Positions 15,922-25,225 are shown, counted from the stretch's first letter. The stretch: 64,000 nucleotides of DNA from Pseudoxanthomonas sp. (GCF_027498035.1 NZ_CP114978.1:62001-126000); one strand, 5' to 3'. Notes: generated by a model from the sequence alone, not told the origin. Numbers and translations are program-made.

Positions 15922-17754
15922 GTGCCGATCCGCCAACTCCCCGACACCCTCATCAACCAGATCGCCGCCGGCGAAGTGGTCGAACGTCCTGCATCCGTGG
16001 TCAAGGAGCTGGTCGAAAATGCGCTGGACGCCGGTGCCCTGCGCGTGGATATCGATTTGGAGGAGGGCGGCATCCGCCTGATCCGCATTCGCGACGACGG
16101 CGGCGGCATCGCCCCGGAAGAACTGCCGCTGGCGGTGTCGCGCCATGCCACCAGCAAGATCGCCTCGCTCGATGACCTGGAAACGGTGGCGACCCTGGGT
16201 TTCCGCGGCGAAGCGCTGCCGTCGATCGCCTCGGTCAGCCGCTTTTCCTTGAGTTCGCGCCGCGCGCATGACGAACATGGTTCGACGTTGCAGGTCGATG
16301 GTGGCCGCGTGGGTGAGGTGACACCACGCCAGCACGCGCAGGGCACCACGGTGGAAGTACGCGAGCTGTTCTACAACGTGCCGGCGCGGCGCAAGTTCCT
16401 GCGCGCCGAACGCACCGAGCTGAGCCATATCGAAGAATGGCTGCGCTCGCTGGCGCTGGCCCGCCCGGACGTCGAACTGCGCGTGTCGCACAACGGCCGC
16501 GCCTCGCGCCGCTACAAGGGTGGTGGCGAAACCGAACCGGCCCTGCGCCTGCATGAAACCCTGGGCGAGGAGTTCGCCGCGCATGCCCTGCGCGTGGAGC
16601 ACAGCGGTGCGGGCCTGCGCCTGCATGGCTGGATCGCGCAGCCGGCGTATTCGCGCGCCAGCGCTGACCAGCAGTATGTGTACGTCAACGGCCGTTCGGT
16701 GCGCGACCGCAATATCGCCCATGCGGTGAAGATGGCCTACCAGGACGTGATGTACCACGGCCGCCAGCCGGCCTATGTGCTGTTCCTGGAACTGGACCCG
16801 TCGCGGGTGGACGTCAACGTGCACCCGGCCAAGCACGAGGTGCGCTTCCGCGAATCGCGGATGATCCATGACTTCGTCTATCGCACGCTGCAGGAGGCGC
16901 TTGCCGGCACGCGTGCCGGGGTCGCCGGTGGCGTGGAAAGTGAAGCGCCGCCGCAGTCGACGCCTTTCGCGCAGGCCGCCTACGGGATGGCCGCGCCCTC
17001 GGTGATGCCGCCACACCTGCAGTGGACCGGTTCACAACAGTCGCCATTGGGCCTGCGCGTGGCCGATGCGCCCAGTGCGTATGCCGCACTGTATTCCGGC
17101 GGGCCGATGCGTTCGGCTGAACCTGCACCGGCAATGCTGCAGATGCCGGCCAACGATGGCGAAGGTGGCGTGCCTCCGCTGGGCTATGCCATCGCCCAGC
17201 TGCATGGCATCTACATCCTGGCCGAGAACGCGCAGGGCCTGATCGTGGTGGACATGCATGCCGCGCACGAGCGCATCGGCTACGAACGCCTGAAGACCGC
17301 GCACGATGGCATCGGCCTGACTGCACAGCCGCTGCTGGTGCCGATGACTCTGGCCGTGGCGGAACGCGAAGCCGACGTGGCCGAGCGCGAAGGCGCCACG
17401 CTGACCGAGCTGGGGTTCGACGTGACCCGCAGCGGGCCACAGAGCCTGAGCGTGCGCAGCGTGCCCGCGCTGCTGGCCCATGCCGAACCCGGCGCGCTGT
17501 TGCGCGACGTGCTGGCCGACCTGCGCGAACACGGCCAGACCCGGCGTGTGTCGGCCGCGCGCGATGAGCTGCTGTCCACGATGGCCTGCCATGGCGCCGT
17601 GCGTGCCAATCGCAAGCTGACGGTGCCCGAGATGAACGCGCTGCTGCGCGACATGGAAATCACCGAGCGTTCCGGCCAATGCAATCATGGCCGTCCGACC
17701 TGGGCGCACTTCGGCCTGGCCGAAATCGACAAGTGGTTTCTACGGGGGCGTTGA
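15922..17754 (+). CDS. mutL: DNA mismatch repair protein MutL (endonuclease-type)
   Basis: MutL couples MutS mismatch recognition to strand removal. The 610-residue protein has the N-terminal GHKL ATPase (IRQLPDTLINQIAAGEVVE, ELVENALDAGA, GFRGEALPSIASV, GTTVEVRELFYNVPARRKF). Its C-terminal domain has DMHAAHERIGYE (nt 17251-17286), close to the DQHA(X)2E(X)4E endonuclease motif, plus ACHGAVRA and CNHGRP zinc-site motifs. I chose the GTG at 15922 because family similarity starts there; the frame stays open upstream into the amidase gene. Its stop overlaps the next gene by one base. Confidence 0.95.
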   Translation: MPIRQLPDTLINQIAAGEVVERPASVVKELVENALDAGALRVDIDLEEGGIRLIRIRDDGGGIAPEELPLAVSRHATSKIASLDDLETVATLGFRGEALPSIASVSRFSLSSRRAHDEHGSTLQVDGGRVGEVTPRQHAQGTTVEVRELFYNVPARRKFLRAERTELSHIEEWLRSLALARPDVELRVSHNGRASRRYKGGGETEPALRLHETLGEEFAAHALRVEHSGAGLRLHGWIAQPAYSRASADQQYVYVNGRSVRDRNIAHAVKMAYQDVMYHGRQPAYVLFLELDPSRVDVNVHPAKHEVRFRESRMIHDFVYRTLQEALAGTRAGVAGGVESEAPPQSTPFAQAAYGMAAPSVMPPHLQWTGSQQSPLGLRVADAPSAYAALYSGGPMRSAEPAPAMLQMPANDGEGGVPPLGYAIAQLHGIYILAENAQGLIVVDMHAAHERIGYERLKTAHDGIGLTAQPLLVPMTLAVAEREADVAEREGATLTELGFDVTRSGPQSLSVRSVPALLAHAEPGALLRDVLADLREHGQTRRVSAARDELLSTMACHGAVRANRKLTVPEMNALLRDMEITERSGQCNHGRPTWAHFGLAEIDKWFLRGR

Positions 17755-18693
17755 TGCGACACACGACAGGGGCGTGGCTGGCAGCGGTGATGCTGGCGTT
17801 GGCGGGCTGCAGCGACAAGGCTGCGCCACCCGCGGAAAAGGGCATCACGTCGGACGTCACGTTCCTGGCCGACAACGCCATCTGGCAGACCGAGCGTCGC
17901 GAGGGGTTGCTGGCGCCCGATGGCTGGACCAGCCTGGTTGGCCTGCACTGGCTGGAACTCAAGGCGCACTACATCGGCAGTGGCGATGGCAGCGGCATCA
18001 AGCTGGAAGTCGGCCCGCCCAAACTGGGACTGGTGCAGCGCGACGGCGACAAGGTGTTCTTCACCCCCGAGCGCGGCGTGGCGATGACTGCTGACGGCCA
18101 GCCGCTCACGCGCCGCGTCGAATTGGTCTATGCACCAAATGGCCCGGCGACCGTGATCGGTTTCGATGACGCGGCAGACCAGGTGACGTTGATCCGCCGC
18201 GGCCCGCGTTTCGGCCTGCGTCTCAAGAGTGCCAATGCGCCGGCGCGGGTGAACTTCACCCAGCTGGATTACTGGCAGCCAGCGCCGGCGTGGCGGATCG
18301 AGGGCAGGTTCATTGCCAGCCCCGCTGGCAGCACGCTGTCGTTCACGGACATGGTGGGCAACACGATCGCTGCGCCCAGTCCGGGCGTGGTCGAGTTCCA
18401 GCATGACGGCAAGCCGTATCGCTTGACCGCTATGGAGGGCGACGACGGCGGCCTGTTCTTCGTCATGGCCGACCGCACCAGTGGCCACGGGTCCTATTCC
18501 GCCGGGTCGCTTCCTTGATGCGGCCTTGCCGGATGCATCGGGCAAGGTCGTGCTGGATTTCAACCGCGCCTACAACCCGCCGTGCGTGTTCACGCAGTTC
18601 GCCACCTGCCCCTTGCCACCAGCGGAAAACCGTCTGGATCTGTTGGTCGATGCTGGCGAAAAAATGTACACCGGGCCGGTGGGCTCTCACTGA
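17754..18693 (+). pseudogene. DUF1684 lipoprotein gene, frameshifted near its 3' end
   Basis: The ATG overlaps the mutL stop. The product opens with a lipoprotein signal (LALAGC, Cys19) and runs as a typical DUF1684 protein (WTSLVGLHWLEL, FTQLDYWQPAPAWRIEGRF) to TSGHGSYSAG. It then reads SLP and stops at 18518. The expected family ending, GRFLDAALPDASGKVVLDFN then RAYNPPC, TCPLPP and AGEKMYTG, continues in the next frame to 18693. Dropping one G from GGG at 18504-18506 restores a single frame of about 312 residues. It is either a real frameshift or a sequencing error; the strong conservation of the second part favours a recent event or an error. Function of the family is unknown. Confidence 0.8.
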
Positions 18694-18711
18694 CTCAAGG
18701 GCGGTTGTCGC

Positions 18712-19635
18712 ATGTTCCAACGCTGTGGTGTGTTGCTTGGCCTGCTGTTGGCCGTGGCGTGTCCTGCTTTTGCAGTGCCCGCGGCGTCGGCGCCACCGGT
18801 GCCGCTGCTGTGGAAGGTCACGCATGGGCAGCACGCGCTGTACCTGCTGGGTTCGTTCCACCTGCTCAAGCCGCAGGACTATCCCTTGTCACCGGAAGTC
18901 GATGCGGCCTTCGCCGACGCCGAGCAACTGGTGCTGGAACTCTCCTCCGATGAACTGACCTCGCCAGCACTGGGGCAGGCCATGCTGGCCGCGGCGCAGC
19001 TACCCGCTGGCGACTCCCTGCAGCAGCATCTCGAGCCGGCCACCTGGAAGTCGCTGCAGGACTACGCGCAGGCCAACAACCTGCCATTGGACGCGCTGCA
19101 GCACCTGGAGCCATGGCTGGTGGCGACCTCGATCAGCGTGCAGGAAATGGCCAAGCAAGGGCTGGACGCGCGGCTCGGCCTGGACATGCACTTCATCGAT
19201 CTTGCCAGGCAGGCTGGCAAGCCGGTCACGGGACTGGAACGTGGCCAGCAGCAGATCGACATGCTCGATGGCATGTCGCCAGCCGAACAGGAGCAGTACC
19301 TGGCCGAGACGCTGGATGATTCGGGTAGCACTGGCGCCAATGAAACCGAACGCCTGCACGCGGCCTGGCGCGCTGGCGATGTCGCTACCCTGCGCGACGG
19401 CCTGGCCGCCGACATGAAGCGCGAATATCCCGCGCTCTACCAGCGCATCAACGTCCAGCGCAACGACGCCTGGCTGCCCAAGCTGGAAGCCCGCCTGCGT
19501 GGCCCGGGGGATGACGACACCCTGGTCGTGGTCGGCGCGCTGCATCTGCTCGGCAGCGATGGTGTGGTCGAGAAGCTGCGGGCGAAAGGCTATGACGTGC
19601 AACGGTTGTGCAATGCCTGCAAACAAGGCGAATGA
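18712..19635 (+). CDS. TraB/GumN family protein
   Basis: A 307-residue exported protein with an N-terminal signal peptide (cleavage near FA-VPAASA). Family motifs include YLLGSFHLLKP (equivalent of GTIHV), VLELSSDE, GLDMHFIDLARQAGKPVTGLE and the closing VVGALHLLGSDGVVEKLRAKG with the paired glycine and histidine. TraB/GumN proteins relate to putative metalloproteases of the Tiki group, but the bacterial function is not settled. It ends in two close cysteines (LCNACKQGE). It starts 18 bases after the end of the frameshifted DUF1684 gene and may be co-transcribed with mutL. Confidence 0.88.
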   Translation: MFQRCGVLLGLLLAVACPAFAVPAASAPPVPLLWKVTHGQHALYLLGSFHLLKPQDYPLSPEVDAAFADAEQLVLELSSDELTSPALGQAMLAAAQLPAGDSLQQHLEPATWKSLQDYAQANNLPLDALQHLEPWLVATSISVQEMAKQGLDARLGLDMHFIDLARQAGKPVTGLERGQQQIDMLDGMSPAEQEQYLAETLDDSGSTGANETERLHAAWRAGDVATLRDGLAADMKREYPALYQRINVQRNDAWLPKLEARLRGPGDDDTLVVVGALHLLGSDGVVEKLRAKGYDVQRLCNACKQGE

Positions 19636-19653
19636 AGCACTCGCCTGAGCGTG

Positions 19654-20073
19654 TCAGGCGGCGGGCAACATCACGATGCAGTCCACCGGGCATGGCGGGA
19701 TGCACAGCCCACAGCCGGTGCAGCGGTCGGCCAGGACGGTGTGCATGAACTTGGCACCACCGACGATGGCATCGACGGGGCAGGCCTGGATGCATTTGGT
19801 GCAGCCGATGCAATCGGCCTCGACGATCAATGCGACTTCCGGTGCAAGGTGCGCGCCGCGGCTACGGTCGTAGGGCAGCGGGGCAGTACCGAGCAGGCTT
19901 GCCAATGCGCGTGCGCCGGCATCGCCGCCGGGCGGGCAGCGCTCCACGCCAGCCTCGCCCTGCGCCATCGCCTCGGCATACGGGCGGCAGCCATCGAAGC
20001 CGCATTGCCCGCACTGGGTCTGCGGCAGCAGGCGGTCGAGGCGTTCGATCAGTGATGGAGCGGGCGAGGTCAT
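19654..20073 (-). CDS. rnfB: RnfB-like iron-sulfur protein lacking the membrane anchor
   Basis: The 139-residue protein has an N-terminal 4Fe-4S motif (CGQCGFDGCRPYAEAM, then a cysteine at RCPPGG) and a two-cluster ferredoxin domain (CIGCTKCIQACPVDAI and CTGCGLCIPPCPVDCI). This is the RnfB pattern without the N-terminal transmembrane helix, so it is shorter than E. coli RnfB (about 190 residues) and likely soluble. No other rnf gene is in the window. It may be an orphan electron carrier rather than part of an ion-pumping Rnf complex. It lies downstream of the HAD phosphatase gene and metG on the same strand. Confidence 0.85.
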   Translation of the reverse strand: MTSPAPSLIERLDRLLPQTQCGQCGFDGCRPYAEAMAQGEAGVERCPPGGDAGARALASLLGTAPLPYDRSRGAHLAPEVALIVEADCIGCTKCIQACPVDAIVGGAKFMHTVLADRCTGCGLCIPPCPVDCIVMLPAA

Positions 20074-20110
20074 GGTGCTTGGCGTTGGCTGGGCAGGGTG
20101 GTGCAGTGAA

Positions 20111-20701
20111 TCAGGGGATGCGCTTTCCGCAGAACCAACGCTCGTGGGCCAATGCCAGCATCGGTCGGTCTTCGCGGCTGTCGCCGTAGGCGTGGATGCG
20201 TTCGAAGCCGTGCAGATCGTAGCGCGCCTGGATCAGCCGCGCCTTGTGCGGGCCGCAGTCTTCGTCGGCGTAACGCCCGGTCAGCAGGCCATCGTGGTGT
20301 TCGAGCCGGTTGCAGATCCATTCCAGGCCGCGCGCCTGGCACCACGGCTGCAGGTACAGGTCCAGCGACGCAGACACGACCGCGACGGTGTGCCCCTGCG
20401 ACTGGTGCCAGTCGATGCGTTGCATCATCTCCGGCCGTTCCAGCGAAGGCAGCACGGCATTGGCATACGGCTGGCCCTGCGCGGTGATTTCATCCAGGTG
20501 GCGCCCACCGAAGACCTTGTGCGTGACACGCGCACGGATGCTGGGTGCGGACACCAGTCCCATGCGATACGCGGCCAGCCACGGACCCAGCGTGCGCCAG
20601 GCACTGCTGCGCTGTGCCGGAGTTGCGACGCGCCGCAGGAACCCCGAATAGGTATCGGTATGGGTGATGGTGTGGTCGAAATCGAACAGGGCCAGCTGCA
20701 T
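20111..20701 (-). CDS. HAD-IB family hydrolase (SerB-like)
   Basis: A 196-residue HAD phosphatase. Motif I is FDFDHTITHTDT at residues 6-17, motif II is VAVVSASLDLYL near 105, the motif III lysine is in GPHKARLIQA and motif IV is YGDSREDRPML near 177. The cap region and overall length match subfamily IB enzymes related to phosphoserine phosphatase and acyl-phosphate hydrolases; the substrate is not predictable. It lies 83 bases downstream of metG on the same strand and upstream of the RnfB-like gene. Confidence 0.88.
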   Translation of the reverse strand: MQLALFDFDHTITHTDTYSGFLRRVATPAQRSSAWRTLGPWLAAYRMGLVSAPSIRARVTHKVFGGRHLDEITAQGQPYANAVLPSLERPEMMQRIDWHQSQGHTVAVVSASLDLYLQPWCQARGLEWICNRLEHHDGLLTGRYADEDCGPHKARLIQARYDLHGFERIHAYGDSREDRPMLALAHERWFCGKRIP

Positions 20702-20784
20702 GCGTCGCTTCCGTGGCAGGAAAGAAAACGGCGCCAGTCGCAGGGGGGCTGCGCTGGCGCCGTCGTATGCGCTGCTTATGCGAC

Positions 20785-22854
20785 TCAGCGCACCGGCATG
20801 CCGGGTTGGGCGGTGTCATCGGCATCGAGCAGGGCGAGTGCGCCGCCATCGAAACCGGCCGACAGGATCATCCCTTCGCTCACGCCGAAGCGCATCTTGC
20901 GCGGCGCGAGGTTGGCGATGAACACCACGCTGCGGCCGACCAGCTTGTCCGGCTCGCCATAGCTGCCGCGGATGCCGGAGAAGATCTGGCGCTTGCCAAG
21001 ATCGCCCGCGTCCAGTTCGAAGCGCAGCAACTTGTCCGAGCCTTCGACGAACTCGCACACCAGCACCTTGCCGATGCGCAGGTCGAGCTTGGCGAAGTCA
21101 TCCATGCCGATGAAGGCGGATCCTTCGGCTGCAGCAGGTGCCGGCGCGGCATCCTTCTTCTTGTCCTGCGGCTTGGCCGCGACCGGTGCGGCCGCGGTTG
21201 GCGCCAGTGTGTCCTTGGAAGCGTCGGTCATGGCGTCGATCAGTTTCGGGTCGATCCGGGTGAACAGCGCGGTGTAGGGCTGGATGACGTGCGCGGTCAG
21301 CGGTGCATCCAGGTCGCCCCAGGTCTGCACGGGGGCGGACAGGAAAGCCTCGGCTTCGGCGCTGGTGCGCGGCAGGACCGGCTTGAGCGCGGCGGCCAGC
21401 ACGCGGAACAGGTTCAGGCCTTGTGTGCACACCGCCTGCAGCTGCGCATCGCTTCCTTCCTGCTTGGCGATGACCCACGGCTTGTGTTCGTCGATGTATT
21501 TGTTGGCCTCGTCGGCCAGCGCCATGGTCTGGCGGATGGCCGCGGCGGCATCGTTGCGTTCGTAGGCTTCGCGGATCGGCACCAGTGCTTCGACAAAGCG
21601 CGCGTACTGCGCTGCATCGGGCAAGGTGTCGGCCAGTTTTCCGTCGAAGCGCTTGCCGATGAAGCCGGCGCAACGGCTGGCCAGGTTGACGAACTTGCCG
21701 ACCAGGTCCGCGTTGACGCGCGCGACGAAGTCACCCAGGTTCAGGTCAAGGTCGTCGACGCCGCCTGAAGACTTGGCTGCGAAGTAATAGCGCAGCGCCT
21801 CCGGCTCCAGGCCCACATCCAGGTAGGTGCGGGCCATGACGAAGGTCCCGCGCGACTTGGACATCTTCGCGCCGTCGACCATCAGGTAGCCGTTGACGTG
21901 CAGGCGCGTCGGTGCACGATGGCCGGTGCCGTGCAGCACCGCGGGCCAGAACAGGCCGTGGAAGTTCACGATGTCCTTGCCGATGAAGTGGTGCAGTTCG
22001 GTATCGGTGCCCGCGGCCAGGTGCGGCGCGAAGTCCTCGCCGATGCGCGCGCACAGGTTCTTGAAGCTGGACAGGTAGCCGATCGGCGCGTCCAGCCACA
22101 CATAGAAATACTTACCGGGCTGGCCGGGGATCTGGAAGCCGAAATACGGCGCATCGCGCGAGATGTCCCACGCGCGCAGGCCGCCTTCGGCATCCAACCA
22201 TTCCATCAGCTTGGCCTTGACGCCCGGGCGGGCGACATCGCCGGCCAGCCACTCGCGCAGGAAGCCGTCGAAGTGGCCGACTTCGAAGAAGAAGTGTTCC
22301 GAATCGCGGATTTCCGGCGCCACGCCGGACAACACCGAGCGCGGCTCGATCAGTTCGGTCGGGGCATAGGTCGCACCGCAGTTCTCGCAGTTGTCGCCGT
22401 ACTGGTCGGCCGTGCCGCAGTTGGGGCAGGTGCCCTTGATGTAGCGGTCCGGCAGGAACATGCCCTTGGCCGTGTCGTAGAACTGGGCCACGCTGCGGCG
22501 GCTGATATGGCCGGCCTGTTCCAGCTTGGCGTAGAACGCTTCGGTCAGTTCGCGGTTGGTGTCGCCATTGGTCGAATCGTAGTTGTCGAAGGCCACGCCG
22601 AAGGCGGCGAAATCGCGCTCGTGGCTGGCCTGGATGTTGGCGATGAAGGTTTCCGGGGTGACCCCGGCCTTTTCTGCGGCCAGCATGATCGGCGTGCCAT
22701 GGGTGTCGTCGGCGCAGACGAAGAACGTCTTGTCGCCACGCAGGCGGCGGGCGCGGACCCAGACATCGGCCTGGATGTAGCCGACCAGGTGGCCGAGGTG
22801 CAGGGGCCCATTGGCGTAGGGCAGGGCGGTACTGACGAGTGCGGTGCGGGTCAT
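20785..22854 (-). CDS. metG: methionyl-tRNA synthetase
   Basis: MetG charges tRNA-Met. The 689-residue protein has the HIGH-type motif PYANGPLHLGHLVG at the start, a zinc knuckle with CPNCGTADQYGDNCENCG (about residues 145-162), KMSKSRGTFV (about 334-343) and a C-terminal tRNA-binding domain (DDFAKLDLRIGKVL to the end) after an Ala/Lys/Pro linker. The ATG at 22854 is preferred over a TTG three codons upstream. In many gammaproteobacteria metG lies next to apbC; here they are separated by about 5.5 kb of inserted genes. Confidence 0.97.
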   Translation of the reverse strand: MTRTALVSTALPYANGPLHLGHLVGYIQADVWVRARRLRGDKTFFVCADDTHGTPIMLAAEKAGVTPETFIANIQASHERDFAAFGVAFDNYDSTNGDTNRELTEAFYAKLEQAGHISRRSVAQFYDTAKGMFLPDRYIKGTCPNCGTADQYGDNCENCGATYAPTELIEPRSVLSGVAPEIRDSEHFFFEVGHFDGFLREWLAGDVARPGVKAKLMEWLDAEGGLRAWDISRDAPYFGFQIPGQPGKYFYVWLDAPIGYLSSFKNLCARIGEDFAPHLAAGTDTELHHFIGKDIVNFHGLFWPAVLHGTGHRAPTRLHVNGYLMVDGAKMSKSRGTFVMARTYLDVGLEPEALRYYFAAKSSGGVDDLDLNLGDFVARVNADLVGKFVNLASRCAGFIGKRFDGKLADTLPDAAQYARFVEALVPIREAYERNDAAAAIRQTMALADEANKYIDEHKPWVIAKQEGSDAQLQAVCTQGLNLFRVLAAALKPVLPRTSAEAEAFLSAPVQTWGDLDAPLTAHVIQPYTALFTRIDPKLIDAMTDASKDTLAPTAAAPVAAKPQDKKKDAAPAPAAAEGSAFIGMDDFAKLDLRIGKVLVCEFVEGSDKLLRFELDAGDLGKRQIFSGIRGSYGEPDKLVGRSVVFIANLAPRKMRFGVSEGMILSAGFDGGALALLDADDTAQPGMPVR

Positions 22855-22968
22855 GGCGGTCAAACGGCTGGGGTCGCCGATTATCGCATGGGTGCGCCGC
22901 AGGCCCTGGAACGCAGGACGGCCCGGGCGATGCCGGGCCGTCCTGGGCTTGCGTTGTGCTGGCTGGCG

Positions 22969-23416
22969 TTATTCGCGGACCCAGGTCTGCGCGCGGCAGA
23001 TGAAAGGTGATGCAGCCGGAAACATCCAGCTTCTCCCCGCCGGGTTGCAGTTCCATCTTGGACTTGTAGGTCTTGCCGTTGGCCGGGTCCAGGATCGTAC
23101 CGCCGGCCCATTCGTTGGCGCCGTCCGGCTTGAGGTTCCACAGGATGGTCATGCCCTTGATCGGCTTGTTCCTGCGCTCGCCCGAGCAGCCGTCGCAGAC
23201 CGGATTCGGCCCCTTGTCCGACTTCAGGATCTCCACGACCTTGCCGGTCAACCCGCTGCCATTACTGGCCTCGGTGATCTCCACGATCGACTTCACCTCA
23301 CCGGTCTTGTCATCGATGGTCTTCCAGCGGCCAACGGCGCCATCGGCCGCCATCGCGCTGCTGCAGAACATCAGCAAGGGCAGGGCAAATAGTGAGTTCT
23401 TCAGAATGATTCGCAT
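22969..23416 (-). pseudogene. DUF2147 exported protein gene, frameshifted at its 3' end
   Basis: From the ATG at 23416 the product has a signal peptide (residues 1-23, SSAMA) and a DUF2147 domain (VGRWKTIDDKTGEVKSIVEI, CDGCSGERRNKPIKGMTILW, WAGGTILDPANGKTYKSKM). At GEKLDVSGCITF the frame shifts and would read on without family likeness toward metG. Dropping one base of AAA (23003-23005, plus strand) gives the ending ICRAQTWVRE with a stop at 22969, matching the family's GRTQTWTR-like end. The repaired product has about 148 residues. It is either a genuine frameshift or a homopolymer error. The family's function is unknown. Confidence 0.8.
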
Positions 23417-23535
23417 AGCCCCTCCCAGGGATGTCGTGTGCTGCCGTGTTGGCTATGCATTTATATCAGCATACCTCGGCGTATGGGTATGGTCTTCCTA
23501 GAGGCCGTTGGTTCGGCAGCAGCCGAACGCGGGCA

Positions 23536-25143
23536 CTAACCGTTGGCCGGCCTAGTGTCAGTTGCGGGTTTGCCATCAACCACAACGCCCCCAGCTCGTA
23601 GCACATCGCGTAAGCCATCAACCATCGGACCATAGCGCTTCCAGCGTTGCATCGAGCTGCGATAAATCGGTGAGCGCACTTGGATGGCGCTGGCGGTGGA
23701 AACTGGAGAGGAATTATGTTCGAAGCTAAGGCAGGCGTCTTCCCAAGGAAGTTCACAGAATTCCAATAATCGATGGGTGCTCTGGACCTGGTTTGTCACG
23801 ATGTCCTCGTAGTTAACTTCGAGAATGCGGCCGGGTAGTAATTTTTGCCAGTGGGCCATCAGGCGGTCAAAGCCGATGTAGTAGCGTCCACAGTCGAGAA
23901 GGTCAAAGGAATAGTTGTACGACGCCGACATCGCGAACAGCTGACGGAAGTTGGCGATGCAGGTATCCATTGGATCACGCCGCAAGCAGATGATCTTTGC
24001 TTCTGGCAATGCTTGGGCGATCCAACCCGCGTACAGGAAGTTATGCGGTAGCTTGTCGATGAATGATGGCGTTTTGCCAGACATGGTGCGTGTGGTTTGC
24101 AGGTAGTCTTGGCCCAAGGCTGCCCAGTCGATATGCTTGGCAGCGGCCAAGGTTTGTGGATCCAACATCCATGGCGAGTGCACGCCAGATGCCTTCTTGA
24201 AGGCCACTGGAAACTGCTGGAGTTCGCCAGCCGAATGCACCATGGAATGTGATGAGAGGATACGTTCCAGCAGCGTCGTGCCACTACGTGGCATTCCCAT
24301 GATGAAGATGGGGGCTTTTCCAGGTTGTCCCCGAGTGCCGGCTGGCAGGATGTCTGTACTGGCTTCAATGATCGAATCGAATAGGGCACTGTCTTCCGGC
24401 CCTGATCGATCGAGGCGGGGCTGCCATGCCAATTTTCCGGAGATCAGGTAGGACATTGCTTTCTCAGGCTGCCCGAGGTCGTCGTATTCCTTCTCCAGCG
24501 CCAAGTTCAGATAGAGCTGTGCTTCGGGATCCACGTCGTATTGAAGTAGAGCCTGCAATCGATCGACGTGGTTGTTTTCAGCCGTCTGCCGCGAAAGTTG
24601 CGCTAAGGTCAGGTGTGCTCGCCAATAACGTGGCTGCAAGCGGATACAGGTCTCACATGCCTGGATGGCTCCGTCGATCTCGCCAATGGCCATGAGTGAA
24701 GTTGCCAGGTTGAAATGCAGGCTGGGTTGATCCGGCGCCAGTTCAACCGCTCGACGGAAGGCATTTGCGGCGCTGGCATGTTCCGCACAGCGGGTAAACA
24801 CCACGGCCAGCGTGTTGAGTGTCATTGGGTCTGAGCCGGGCAACTTCATGGCCCGCTCTGCTTCTTTTAATGCTTCCGGAGGTTGATGGCATTCCAGAAG
24901 CAAACGAGCAAATTGCGCCGCATAGTCGGTGCGCTGCGGGCTCAGTTTCGTTGCCATCAGCAGATGGCGGAAGCCATCTTTGAGGGTGACTTGTTCAAGC
25001 GCGGCCACGCCGATAACGAAATGCACGCCAGCGTGTTGGGGTAGCTGTGGCAATAGTGACTCGGCGAGTTGTCTGGCTCGTAGCCATTGACGTCGATTCA
25101 GGGCATCCACTGCCGCGACATAGCGTTGGCGTAAGTCCTCCAT
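23536..25143 (-). CDS. TPR-repeat sulfotransferase
   Basis: The 535-residue protein has tetratricopeptide repeats (about residues 1-235; for example SLHFNLATSLMAIGEIDGAI) joined to a PAPS-dependent sulfotransferase domain. The 5'-phosphosulfate loop is PRSGTTLLERIL at residues 285-296, and the 3'-phosphate motif RRDPMDTCIANF starts at 388. There is no signal peptide, so it acts in the cytosol. It follows the TonB receptor by 82 bases with a terminator between. Third codon positions are visibly richer in A and T than in neighbours, suggesting transfer. Such proteins sit beside TonB receptors in other Xanthomonadaceae and sphingomonads, but the acceptor substrate is unknown. Confidence 0.88.
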   Translation of the reverse strand: MEDLRQRYVAAVDALNRRQWLRARQLAESLLPQLPQHAGVHFVIGVAALEQVTLKDGFRHLLMATKLSPQRTDYAAQFARLLLECHQPPEALKEAERAMKLPGSDPMTLNTLAVVFTRCAEHASAANAFRRAVELAPDQPSLHFNLATSLMAIGEIDGAIQACETCIRLQPRYWRAHLTLAQLSRQTAENNHVDRLQALLQYDVDPEAQLYLNLALEKEYDDLGQPEKAMSYLISGKLAWQPRLDRSGPEDSALFDSIIEASTDILPAGTRGQPGKAPIFIMGMPRSGTTLLERILSSHSMVHSAGELQQFPVAFKKASGVHSPWMLDPQTLAAAKHIDWAALGQDYLQTTRTMSGKTPSFIDKLPHNFLYAGWIAQALPEAKIICLRRDPMDTCIANFRQLFAMSASYNYSFDLLDCGRYYIGFDRLMAHWQKLLPGRILEVNYEDIVTNQVQSTHRLLEFCELPWEDACLSFEHNSSPVSTASAIQVRSPIYRSSMQRWKRYGPMVDGLRDVLRAGGVVVDGKPATDTRPANG

Positions 25144-25169
25144 GCCTGTTGGCTCCGATTTTGATAGAG

Positions 25170-25198
25170 AAAAAAAGAGGCCCCGTTTCCGGGGCCTC
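25170..25198 (-). terminator. intrinsic terminator after TonB-dependent receptor gene
   Basis: On the minus strand GAGGCCCCG pairs with CGGGGCCTC around a four-base loop (25177-25198) and is followed by seven or more T. It lies 28 bases past the receptor stop and upstream of the sulfotransferase gene, so it would reduce read-through into that gene. Confidence 0.85.
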
Positions 25199-25225
25199 CA
25201 AGCATACGTTCAATGAGTCAGGCGA

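Noticed and set aside
23511..23528. Hairpin GTTCGGC/GCCGAAC downstream of the sulfotransferase gene
   Set aside because: Only 7 pairs and no U-run on the minus strand; not enough to call a terminator.
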